A stretch of 64,000 bases of DNA, taken from the NCBI RefSeq assembly GCF_000010125.1, contig NC_007350.1, forward strand, positions 1,426,001 to 1,490,000, read 5' to 3'. Position numbers and translations under genes: made by a program. Below the pieces are notes generated by a model. That model had not been told where the DNA came from, searched no databases, and saw nothing but the letters and a program-made list of their open reading frames with translations. The DNA is from Staphylococcus saprophyticus subsp. saprophyticus ATCC 15305 = NCTC 7292. Its GTDB lineage: Bacteria > Bacillota > Bacilli > Staphylococcales > Staphylococcaceae. Below are positions 49,912 to 57,980 of the stretch, one piece after another (the first letter of the stretch is position 1; each line of letters starts with the position of its first letter).

Positions 49912-50702
49912 GTGAGTTGCTCCCTCACTTTCGAACTGATGAAGTCAATAATGACTACAATCAATAGTGTAAATAAGATAATCACTGCTGTTTTATCGTA
50001 TTGGAACAGGCCGAGTGTTTGGTCATAAAAGAGACCGATACCGCCGGCACCGACTAAACCAAGTACCGCAGCTGCACGAATATTAATTTCAAAGGCGAAT
50101 AATACATAAGACACATAAGAAGCGAGTGCCTGCGGAACGACACCGAACAAAATCCATTTGGTTTTATTCGCCCCTACTGCCGTCATGGCTTCTAAAGGGC
50201 CTGGATCAATCGCTTCTAAAACTTCATATAATAACTTTGCGACGATACTGATAGTTAATACAATTACCGCGAGCACCCCTGGAATTTGGCCAATCCCAAA
50301 AACCGCAACGAAAATAGCCGCAAGTAATAAATCCGGTATCGTACGCACAATGTTCAGCACGAAACGTGCCGGCATTGCTATCCATTTCGTACGTGAGATA
50401 TTCTTGGCACATAATAATGCAATGGGTACTGCAATAATAGAACCGATAAATGTACCTACGATTGCCATACGAATCGTATCTAACATTGGATTCAATATCT
50501 GAGATAAATAACTTAAATCCGGCGGAAACATATCTGTAAATAAGACACCGATTTGAGGCAAGCCGTATAATAAATCACCGATACTAAATCCCGTATAAGT
50601 CAAACTCCATATTACTAAGAAAAGTACAAGGACTGCACTGAAAGTCGTCTTAAACGATTTCTTGTTATTTAACATCGACGCATAATCTTTCGCATGATCC
50701 AT
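49908..50702 (-). CDS. phnE: Phosphonate/phosphite-type ABC transporter permease, first copy
   Basis: 264 aa with about six helices. EAA loop MTAVGANKTKWILFGVVPQAL and RAAAVLGLVGAGGIGLFYDQ match PhnE. It starts 1 bp before the end of phnC's region (stop at 50704) and overlaps the next phnE by 4 bp. It is a distant paralogue of the second permease, so an old duplication. Confidence 0.9.
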   Translation of the reverse strand: MDHAKDYASMLNNKKSFKTTFSAVLVLFLVIWSLTYTGFSIGDLLYGLPQIGVLFTDMFPPDLSYLSQILNPMLDTIRMAIVGTFIGSIIAVPIALLCAKNISRTKWIAMPARFVLNIVRTIPDLLLAAIFVAVFGIGQIPGVLAVIVLTISIVAKLLYEVLEAIDPGPLEAMTAVGANKTKWILFGVVPQALASYVSYVLFAFEINIRAAAVLGLVGAGGIGLFYDQTLGLFQYDKTAVIILFTLLIVVIIDFISSKVREQLT

Positions 50703-50703
50703 G

Positions 50704-51477
50704 CTAATTCACTCCTAACTTCTCTTCGTCTTGAATAGAACGGCCGTAAATTTCATTAAAGGCTTCATCTGTTGCACGCTCAACAGGGCCATCAAAGACC
50801 AATTGACCATCGCGCAAACCAATAATACGTGTGCCGTATTCACGTGCTAAATCTACAAAGTGCAAGTTGATAATAATTGTGATACCTAATTCTTGATTAA
50901 TACGCTTCAAATCATCCATCACTTGTTTAGTTGTTAAGGGATCTAATGAAGCAACAGGCTCATCTGCTAAAATAATCGCAGGTTCTTGGCATAAAGCTCT
51001 TGCAATAGAAATACGCTGTTGCTGACCGCCGGATAATTCATCAGAACGTGATTTATACTTATCTAAAATATTGACGCGGTCTAAAGCTTCTAATGCTTTG
51101 ATTTTGTCTTCCTTCGGAAATAGACCGAGAACCATTTTCCAAGTCGGATGATAGCCGACACGTCCGCTGAGTACATTACGCATCACCGAAGAACGTTTGA
51201 CTAAGTTGAAATTTTGGAAAATCATACCGATATTTCTGCGCATTTCAAGCAGTTGATTGCCGCTGGCTTTAGTCATCGATTTGCCGTCAATCAGAATTTC
51301 CCCTTCTGTAATATCATGCAGCCGATTGATAGAACGCAGTAATGTCGATTTTCCTGAACCTGACAAGCCGACAATGACTGCGAAATCACCCTTTTCAATA
51401 TTTAAATTAATACGGTCTAAACCGACATGACCGTTACTATAAACTTTGCGTACATCTTTAAATTCAATTTGACTCAT
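50704..51477 (-). CDS. phnC: Phosphonate/phosphite-type ABC transporter ATP-binding protein
   Basis: ATPase of the importer, 257 aa. Walker [10 protein letters not shown], signature [15 protein letters not shown], Walker [14 protein letters not shown] and the H-loop in INLHFVDLA are present. An upstream in-frame ATG at 51546 adds residues with no family match. The ATG at 51477 gives the usual 257 aa and lies 8 nt after AAAGG; an ATG at 51483 is also possible. phnD is 134 bp upstream. Confidence 0.93.
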   Translation of the reverse strand: MSQIEFKDVRKVYSNGHVGLDRINLNIEKGDFAVIVGLSGSGKSTLLRSINRLHDITEGEILIDGKSMTKASGNQLLEMRRNIGMIFQNFNLVKRSSVMRNVLSGRVGYHPTWKMVLGLFPKEDKIKALEALDRVNILDKYKSRSDELSGGQQQRISIARALCQEPAIILADEPVASLDPLTTKQVMDDLKRINQELGITIIINLHFVDLAREYGTRIIGLRDGQLVFDGPVERATDEAFNEIYGRSIQDEEKLGVN

Positions 51478-51610
51478 ACTCATTTCCTTTCCTTCTCGCT
51501 TTAATACAAAGCGAGCGTATTCAACGGACTCAATGTGCTCTTGCAACCCTCACTGCGTTGAAATACGCTCATTAAAATGGTGTGATGGAGAACATCTGTT
51601 TGCTTTGTGC

Positions 51611-52567
51611 TTACTTCATTTCTTTGACTTTTTTATCGTATTCTCTAACGATATCGAAGTTTTCATCTTTGCTGTCTACGTAGTTTTCATGAGAGTAAAC
51701 TTCACTGATGACTTTGTGTCCCTCTTTTGTTTTCGCAATATCTTTAAAGGCTTTTTTCAGTTTGTCGCGGAATTTTGAATCCATATCGCTGCGCACTGAG
51801 ATTGTGTCGTTTGGAATCGGTTTAGTTAATTTTAAAATTTTAGTTTCATCAAAGACTTTAGGTTCGTCTTTTTTCACGATTTTACGTGCATCGTTGAATA
51901 CAGCTGCCGCATCTACATCGCCGTTCATTAATGAAATGACTGCTTGGTCATGACCTTTCATGTTCACAACTTTCATGTCTTTTAAGACATTTACGCCTTC
52001 TTTGTCTAATTCAACAAGCGGGAAAGTATACCCTGCAGTTGAAGTCACATCTTGCAGCGCGATTTTTTTGCCTTTTAAATCTTTAACACTTTTAATACCT
52101 GAATCTTTTTTAACAAGAATTTCTGATTTATAGTCCTTTGTAAGTTCTTTTGAATCTGAACCGTCCTTATTCACTCCGAAACGTTGTGCTTGAAGCAATA
52201 CATCCGCCGCTTTTTGATCGTGCGCTAATGTATAAGCTGTCGGAGGTAAGAAACCAACATCTACTTTTTTAGATTTCATCGCTTCAACAATTGTGTTGTA
52301 GTTCGTTGAAACTGAAACTTTCACTGGGATATCTAACTCTTTAGATAATAATTTTTCTAACGGTTTTGCTTTCGCTTCCAACTTATCTGCGTTTTGAGAA
52401 GGGACAAATTGAACTGTTAATTCTTTAGGTTTGTAATCCCCGCTGCCTCCCTCTTTATCACTTTCTTTCTTATTGTCTAAAGAACTGCCGTTGCCGCAAG
52501 CGGATACGAATAAAATAACTGCCATCATTAAAGCGAAGAGTGACTTTAACGCATGTTTCTTTCTCAT
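51611..52567 (-). CDS. phnD: Phosphonate/phosphite-type substrate-binding lipoprotein
   Basis: Captures the substrate outside the membrane. It has a lipoprotein signal with lipobox VSAC near residue 23 and the PhnD/type II binding fold (ELTVQFVPSQNADKLEAKAKPL, VDVGFLPPTAYTLA, GKKIALQDVTSTAGYTFPLV, VDAAAVFNDA). 318 aa, usual size. First gene of the operon, divergent from the secreted GATase-like gene with 254 bp between. PhnD homologues bind phosphonates, phosphite or hypophosphite; no C-P lyase or phosphite dehydrogenase is in the window, so the substrate is open. Confidence 0.9.
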   Translation of the reverse strand: MRKKHALKSLFALMMAVILFVSACGNGSSLDNKKESDKEGGSGDYKPKELTVQFVPSQNADKLEAKAKPLEKLLSKELDIPVKVSVSTNYNTIVEAMKSKKVDVGFLPPTAYTLAHDQKAADVLLQAQRFGVNKDGSDSKELTKDYKSEILVKKDSGIKSVKDLKGKKIALQDVTSTAGYTFPLVELDKEGVNVLKDMKVVNMKGHDQAVISLMNGDVDAAAVFNDARKIVKKDEPKVFDETKILKLTKPIPNDTISVRSDMDSKFRDKLKKAFKDIAKTKEGHKVISEVYSHENYVDSKDENFDIVREYDKKVKEMK

Positions 52568-52592
52568 TCAACATTCCTCCATATGTATTGTG

Positions 52593-52651
52593 ATGTGTTA
52601 CACATTTATTATATGAGTGAATTAAAGTGAAAAACAACACAATATTTGTGT
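52593..52651. promoter_or_regulatory. Two palindromes upstream of phnD
   Basis: ATGTGT-T-ACACAT (52593-52605) and ACACAA-TAT-TTGTGT (52637-52651) are 31 bp apart in the 254-bp divergent region. They look like operator sites of one regulator; a -10-like TATAAT for the rightward gene is at 52762-52767. The second resembles an NrdR box but is one base short. Confidence 0.4.
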
Positions 52652-52821
52652 AGATTGAGTAAATAATTTATGCAATGTTGATTATCTTTAAATTATTTGA
52701 AACTTTAGTTAAGTTATCGTAAATCTTAAATTTATCGAATGTAACTTTCTAGAATTACGAATATAATGAAAGGACAAGTAAATAAAAATAAATACATAAC
52801 CATTTTAGGAGGAACATTCAA

Positions 52822-54387
52822 TTGAAAGTAATCCATCGTTACGTCGCAAGTTCTGTTTTGATCGCATCTACACTACTCAGTGCATCACCTGATACATACG
52901 CACAAAGTACCACTGATGCACCGACTATCGGAGAAGCTGAAAAAGGCAAAGTACTTATGGATAATTCACATGCCCAAACCGCAGGTGCGGCAGATTGGGT
53001 CTTAGACGGCGGCTTTTCTGATTATGCCAACCAAATCGCAAAGCAAGGTTATCAAGTGAAAGAATTACGCGGACAGGCAAGTATCACGCCTGAAAAGTTA
53101 AAAGACACAAAGATTCTAGTCATTCCTGAAGCGAATACACCTTTCAAATCTTCTGAACAACAAGCTATGGTTGATTTTGCAAAACAAGGCGGCAGTATTA
53201 TTTTCATTTCTGATCACTACAACGCAGACCGCAACTTGAACCGAATTGATTCATCTGAAGCCATGAACGGCTATCGCCGCGGTGCATACAACGATATGAC
53301 CAAAGATATGTCGCAAGATGAAAAGCAGTCAGAGGCTATGCAAGGCGTAAACAGTTCTGATTGGTTAGCTGAAAACTTTGGTGTACGCTTTAGATACAAT
53401 GGTTTAAATAATCTTACAACGAAAAATATGGTAACAGGCAAAGATGCGATGGGCATCACAGATAATGTCAACAGTGTGTCTATGCATGCAGGTTCAACGT
53501 TAGCCATTACTGACCCTGATAAAGCAAAAGGCATTATTTATACACCTGAAGGTTTATCTTCAGAACAAAAATGGTCGCATGCGGTAGATCAAGGTGTCTA
53601 TGCCGGAGGCGGTAAAGCTGAAGGACCTTATGTCGCGGTGTCTAAAGTCGGCAAAGGCAAAGCGGCATTCATCGGCGATTCATCTTTAGTTGAAGACAGT
53701 ACACCTAAATATAAACGAGAAGACAGCGGAGATACAAAGAAAACTTATGACGGCTTTAAAGAAGCAGATAATCAGCAATTGCTCTCTAACTTAACAACAT
53801 GGCTCGGCAAACAAGAAGATGCCGAAACGATAACAGCGCTCGGTGTTTCAAAAGACCAAGCCACACCATTGAAAGATTTCGAACAGCCAAAGCAATCAAC
53901 AGAACCGCAAAAAGAACCTTGGTCAGAACCTAAAGCAGGCTATAAATGGTACGATCCATCAACTTTTGCGGCTGGCAGCTATGGAGGCTCACAATCTGAA
54001 ACTCCAAAAGAAGAGCAGCCTTCATCACCAGATGAGGATACAAGCAGTACATCTATCAATACGAATGGCATTGCATTCGATGTGCCTGAACAACTTCAAG
54101 CAGGACAAACATTTACTATCAAAATCCAATTTAAAGGTCAGCCTGCCAACCAAACTTTAAACGATTTGCGTGCCGGTATTTATGCAGATGGCGGACGCCA
54201 GCTTGCGACATTCGGCACACAATCATCACCAGGGTATAGTGCAGCACAATCTGTTCAAACAGACAGTGACGGCAATGCGACACTGTCCTTGAAAGGTCAA
54301 ACAATATCTGATGCTTCAGGGTCTGCACACTTGCGTTTAAAACAAGGTTCGCATAACCTGAAAACACAATCTATAACGATTAACTGA
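52822..54387 (+). CDS. Secreted protein with GATase-like N-domain, unknown function
   Basis: 521 aa, starting at a TTG 9 nt after AGGAGG. A Sec signal peptide (VIHRYVASSVLIASTLLSAS, likely cleaved after TYA) is followed by a domain of the GATase1-like/DUF4350/IFT52 fold (about 45-330): KVLMDNSHAQTAGAADWVLD, KILVIPEANTPFKSSEQQAM, GGSIIFISDHYNADRN and KAAFIGDSSLVEDS. A Pro/Ser/Glu-rich linker (about 350-415) with a WYDPSTF motif leads to an Ig-like beta domain (about 416-521). No sorting signal. Same-strand neighbour of the nucleotidase (23 bp apart). Role unknown; binding or release of a phosphorus compound is a guess. Confidence 0.7.
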   Translation: MKVIHRYVASSVLIASTLLSASPDTYAQSTTDAPTIGEAEKGKVLMDNSHAQTAGAADWVLDGGFSDYANQIAKQGYQVKELRGQASITPEKLKDTKILVIPEANTPFKSSEQQAMVDFAKQGGSIIFISDHYNADRNLNRIDSSEAMNGYRRGAYNDMTKDMSQDEKQSEAMQGVNSSDWLAENFGVRFRYNGLNNLTTKNMVTGKDAMGITDNVNSVSMHAGSTLAITDPDKAKGIIYTPEGLSSEQKWSHAVDQGVYAGGGKAEGPYVAVSKVGKGKAAFIGDSSLVEDSTPKYKREDSGDTKKTYDGFKEADNQQLLSNLTTWLGKQEDAETITALGVSKDQATPLKDFEQPKQSTEPQKEPWSEPKAGYKWYDPSTFAAGSYGGSQSETPKEEQPSSPDEDTSSTSINTNGIAFDVPEQLQAGQTFTIKIQFKGQPANQTLNDLRAGIYADGGRQLATFGTQSSPGYSAAQSVQTDSDGNATLSLKGQTISDASGSAHLRLKQGSHNLKTQSITIN

Positions 54388-54410
54388 TACGCACATAGGG
54401 GGATTTTACA

Positions 54411-55943
54411 TTGACACAACTTGCATTCTATATCGTCAGCGATGTACACGGCTATCTCTTTCCAACTGACTATCAAGACAAGACACAACGATTACCGATG
54501 GGGCTCTTGCATACCAAAGCCATCATAGAAGAAGATAGTGCACAGTACAAAAACACGATTCGTATAGATAATGGCGACTTTCTTCAAGGATCGCCTATCG
54601 GACATTATCTTGCGAAAGAAAGAGAATCTGCAGAACAGCTGGCGGCGATTTATAATCAATTCGTTTTTGACTTAGGTGTAATCGGAAATCATGAGTTTAA
54701 TTTCGGCTTAAATTATCTCAAAGACACACTAGCAGATTTAGATTATCCAGTCTTATCTGCGAACATTTTAGAAAACGGCGAACCCTTCACTGGTCATGGT
54801 GTCACGTATTTACAAAGAGAGGGATTAACGATTGGCGTGATTGGTTTAACTACACAATATATCCCGCATTGGGAGAAAGCAGAATACATTGAAGGTCTGA
54901 CATTTGAAAGTGCTGAAAGCACATTGGCACAGTGGCTGCCTGAAGTCAGAGCCAAATCTGATATTGTAGCAGTATGTTACCACGGCGGGTTTGAAAGAGA
55001 TTTAGAAAGCGGTGCGCCTACGGAAGCCTTAACTGGAGAAAATGAAGGTTATGCATTACTCGACCGCTTCCACACCGACATCGACCTCTTAATCACCGGC
55101 CACCAGCATCGTGAAATCGCACAAGTCATTCACGGTGTCCCAGTCATCCAGCCTGGTTCTAAAGGCAATACTGTCGGCAAAATTGTCTTAGACTACCATG
55201 ATCAAGGTGTGCATCATGCGACTGCACAGCTTTTAACTGATGATAATCCTGATAAAGCTGTACTGACAGATGAGCTTCAGCAATTCAGCGATTATATTGA
55301 ACAATGGCTAGATGCCCCAATCACTTTATTATCTGAAGATATGGTCGTTGAAGATCAATTTAAAGCATGCACTGCACCGCATCCATACCTTAACTTCTTG
55401 AATTACATCTTAATGGAAGCAAGCAATGCTCCGATTGCGGCATCTGCCTTATTTGATTTATCACGCGGCTTTAAAGGCGAAGTCACAATGCGGGATGTCT
55501 TAAACAACTATCCGTTCCCTAATACATTCAATGTACTGAAACTCAGCGGACAAGATATTAAAGATGCTTTGGAACAAACAGCTGAATACTTTGAAGTACA
55601 AGACCAAGAAGTCATTGTGAACCCTGAATATGTTGAACCCAAGCCTCAGCATTACAATTATGATATTTGGTCAGGTATTGCCTATACTATCAAAGCAGGC
55701 AATCCTAAAGGCGAACGTATTACACGTTTGACCCATCAAGGACAGCCGATTGCTATGCATCAAACTTATGAAGTCGTACTGAATAATTACCGTGCTGTCG
55801 GCGGCGGCAACTATCCAATGTTCAGTGAAGATAAAATCATCAAATCGATTCCGACTGAAGGTGCACAGCTGATTATTGATTACTTGCAAGCACATCCTGA
55901 ATTGGATATTCCGAATGTGACAGATTTCAAAGTTGAAGTATAG
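54411..55943 (+). CDS. Bifunctional metallophosphatase/5'-nucleotidase, cytoplasmic
   Basis: Hydrolyses nucleotides (5'-nucleotidase and possibly 2',3'-cyclic phosphodiester bonds). 510 aa, TTG start at 54411, 8 nt after AGGGGGA. Calcineurin-like core: SDVHGYL (D-x-H), DNGDFLQGSP, GVIGNHEFNFG (GNHE), VCYHGG and TGHQHRE (GHxH). The C-terminal 5'-nucleotidase domain (about 300-510) includes NVLKLSGQDIKDALEQ and the YRAVGGGNYPMF substrate segment. No signal peptide, so unlike UshA it is cytosolic, similar to Bacillus YunD. Coupled to the secreted GATase-like gene. Confidence 0.88.
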   Translation: MTQLAFYIVSDVHGYLFPTDYQDKTQRLPMGLLHTKAIIEEDSAQYKNTIRIDNGDFLQGSPIGHYLAKERESAEQLAAIYNQFVFDLGVIGNHEFNFGLNYLKDTLADLDYPVLSANILENGEPFTGHGVTYLQREGLTIGVIGLTTQYIPHWEKAEYIEGLTFESAESTLAQWLPEVRAKSDIVAVCYHGGFERDLESGAPTEALTGENEGYALLDRFHTDIDLLITGHQHREIAQVIHGVPVIQPGSKGNTVGKIVLDYHDQGVHHATAQLLTDDNPDKAVLTDELQQFSDYIEQWLDAPITLLSEDMVVEDQFKACTAPHPYLNFLNYILMEASNAPIAASALFDLSRGFKGEVTMRDVLNNYPFPNTFNVLKLSGQDIKDALEQTAEYFEVQDQEVIVNPEYVEPKPQHYNYDIWSGIAYTIKAGNPKGERITRLTHQGQPIAMHQTYEVVLNNYRAVGGGNYPMFSEDKIIKSIPTEGAQLIIDYLQAHPELDIPNVTDFKVEV

Positions 55944-55956
55944 ATTACATTAAAGA

Positions 55957-55995
55957 CAAACACAGCCCCGCATTCAATACGGAGGCTGTGTTTCA
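55957..55995. terminator. Bidirectional terminator in the island
   Basis: AAACACAGCC pairs with GGCTGTGTTT, with CCG / CGG inner pairs; it lies between the convergent nucleotidase and lipoprotein genes. Confidence 0.82.
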
Positions 55996-56012
55996 TTCTT
56001 ATATCAAAATTT

Positions 56013-56814
56013 TTATGCTGCTTCTGATAAACTGTCGACTAATTCTTTCACTGCTTTTGCATAGTTGTATTTTTCTTCTAAGAGTTTGTATGAAAGTTCA
56101 TTCACACTTTTATCGACATGCGGTACTTGTGAGTCTTTGTCATAGATTTTGTTAGCTTTGTCCGCAAGCTGGTTGTATTTATCTGCAGAAACTTCTTTCG
56201 TTTCGCCGTCTTTATGATATTTTCCATACTTCACAGCGTCGAACTTAGGCATATCTTCTGCTTTTAGATCAAACCCTTGTCCTTGAAGCATCGCATAGCC
56301 TTTAGCTACTGTATCCACTTCATTCGTTGAACGATCAATCGTGCTCTTTAAGTGATCATACGCTTTTTCATTTAAAATTTTCTTCGCTTTGCTTTTCTCT
56401 AAGTTGCTCATTTGTGTTCCTAATGCCACATATGAATTGGTAAATTCATTCAATGCATGTTTTGCAAATGATTCTTTATCTAAGCCTTCTGCTTTTGAAA
56501 TTTTGTGCAAGTTATCATAAGACTGTGTATAGATATCTGTGATGTTGCTGACATTTTGGTAGATCTTCTTGTTATCTTTATTATCTAATGCATCTTTGTT
56601 GAAGTCTTCTTTATACTTTTTAAAGTCTGATTTGATTTGTTTATTCGCTTTGTCTGTAGCACTGATGATTTTCTTATGGTCCTCAGGGTTATCTGTACCT
56701 GCTTTATCTACTTTGTCTACATTTTTTGCGAGTTTATCAATGTATAGGTTGGTTTGCTTTTTAAACTCTTTCTCTTTGTCCTCTTGGCTTTGACATCCGG
56801 CTAAAATAATAAAT
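56013..56814 (-). pseudogene. Lipoprotein gene decapitated by the right IS copy
   Basis: The minus-strand frame continues above a TTG/ATG at 56510 to the IS border. It begins inside a lipoprotein signal, LFIILAGCQSQEDKEKEF, with lipobox LAGC. It goes on as a lysine-rich helical protein of about 265 residues (KIISATDKANKQIKSDFKKY, ISKAEGLDKESFAKHALNEF). The start codon and first residues are missing; in the IS the frame meets a TAA 9 codons before the lipobox region with no start. The rest of the gene is intact, so the loss is recent or still selectively tolerated. Family unknown (DUF-like staphylococcal lipoprotein). Codon use matches the island. Confidence 0.8.
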
Positions 56815-57614
56815 AATGCGGACGTAAATTATTATTAAAATCAAAGATTTTATTTGATAAAGTAAAATTTTTATTTCTTAATCAACAGTGGTCACCTGAA
56901 CAAATTGCAAACCGATTGAAAAGTGAAGGGTTTCACCTGGCTATTAGTTATAATACTATTTACCGTGCTATTTATTTAGGCCTATTTGATCCGCCTAAAT
57001 TAAGTCACGGTAACCGTGGATGTATTAGATTGTTAAGGCATAGAGGTAAGACTAGACACACTAAAAGTCATCAAGAAAATAGAGGTAGAATTAGAATAAG
57101 TTATTCAATACATGATCGACCTCAAATCATTAATGATAGAGAACGAATCGGAGATTGGGAAGCCGATACTGTTATGGGAAAAACTGGAAAATCTTGTCTT
57201 GTTACATTAGTAGATCGTAAAACCGGCTATTTACTTTGTGGTAAAGTACCTAAAAAGAAATCTGAGTTTGTGAAACAGAAAATCGTAGATTTACTTGGCA
57301 CCTTACCAAACAATAAACGATTATCTATTACACCAGATAGAGGTAAAGAGTTTTCTAAACATCCAGAAATTACGTCAGAGTTAGATAACATTCCATTTTA
57401 TTTTCCTGATCCTCATTCCCCTTGGCAACGTGGAACTAATGAAAATACAAATGGATTGATTAGAGAATATATAGCCAAAGGTATTGATATTGATAACATT
57501 ACAGAAGAACAAATAGAACACTATGTTTATAAGTTGAATACACGTCCTCGTAAACGATTTGATTGGAAAACACCAGCAGAGCTTTTCAATGATAAGGTGT
57601 TGCACTTAATTTGA
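56815..57614 (+). pseudogene. Transposase fragment lacking its N-terminus
   Basis: Encodes residues from about 68 onward of the complete transposase (from the CGRK segment to the end). A TTG at 56916 could start a 232-aa peptide with the DDE core but no DNA-binding domain; no function expected, although a dominant-negative effect on the full copy is conceivable. Confidence 0.85.
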
Positions 57615-57625
57615 CAATTGAAGAT
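56815..57625 (+). mobile_element. IS30-family insertion sequence, truncated right copy
   Basis: 811 bp that repeat 48234-49044 at an offset of 8581, with no difference seen in the translated transposase. It lacks the left 304 bp: the left terminal repeat, start and HTH. The open frame 56916-57614 gives a headless 232-aa transposase part that still holds all three catalytic residues. Right terminal repeat intact. Confidence 0.88.
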
Positions 57626-57670
57626 TTAAAAAGCAGCATATTAGTCTAATGTTCTGAGTTTTGAACAATA

Positions 57671-57763
57671 GAGTCTGGGACAAAAATAGATGTCTCAGAC
57701 TCTTTTTCGTTTAGGCAGTAGATGACTGAATAGAAAATGTAAAGTCCCACTGCTTTAAAGAAC
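57671..57763 (+). repeat. Dispersed repeat copy B, containing a terminator-like hairpin
   Basis: Same unit as 16838-16929 in reverse. 57671-57708 forms the GAGTCTGGGAC / GTCTCAGACTC hairpin followed by T5. The rest shares AATGTAAAGTCCCACT and TTTAAAGAA with copy A. It lies 45 bp right of the island, in core sequence. Confidence 0.65.
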
Positions 57764-57796
57764 TACTACTTCTATTTATGAAAATTAGTAGTTCTT
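57759..57796. repeat. Inverted repeat next to dispersed repeat B
   Basis: AAGAACTACTA and TAGTAGTTCTT, perfect arms with a 16-base loop. No T run, so not clearly a terminator. Confidence 0.55.
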
Positions 57797-57894
57797 ATGC
57801 ATAAAAATGCTAGTAGACTTATACATGCGCTTCAGCTCTGAAAACTTTTCAATCCTAGTCATCCTACTTTTGTTAATAAAATTAAGCCTCACCT

Positions 57895-57930
57895 CAAAAA
57901 AGCCAGCGAAATAAATTTCGTTGGCTTTAA
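57895..57930 (-). terminator. katA terminator
   Basis: AAAGCCAACGAAA pairs with TTTCGCTGGCTTT (one wobble) and ends in T6 on the minus strand. The stretch 57626-57980 between island and katA holds no gene, only repeats and this terminator. Confidence 0.85.
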
Positions 57931-57980
57931 ATATGATGTTTATTCAACTTGTGCTTATTTTATTATTAAATTGTGTTAAA

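Larger units (their letters stand above)
47930..57625. mobile_element. IS30-bounded composite island carrying phosphorus-uptake genes
   Basis: Two copies of one IS in direct orientation bound a 7.8-kb cargo. The outer ends are followed by the same trinucleotide, TTA (47927-47929 and 57626-57628), in line with the 2-3 bp target duplications of IS30-family elements. The cargo is richer in G+C: line 55081-55140 counts 33 of 60, whereas flanking core genes are mostly about one third. The core order rpmG-katA is interrupted only here. The right copy has lost its left end, so the unit can probably no longer move as such. Confidence 0.75.

Noticed and set aside
49096..52567. Phosphonate degradation island (C-P lyase)
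   Set aside because: No phnGHIJKLM, phosphonatase or phosphite dehydrogenase genes are present; only transport is supported.
52637..52651. NrdR box upstream of phnD
   Set aside because: One base shorter than the NrdR dyad and not near ribonucleotide reductase genes; kept only as an unassigned palindrome.
49045..56814. Prophage or SCC-type element
   Set aside because: No integrase, recombinase, phage structural genes or att-like repeats; the IS copies explain the borders.
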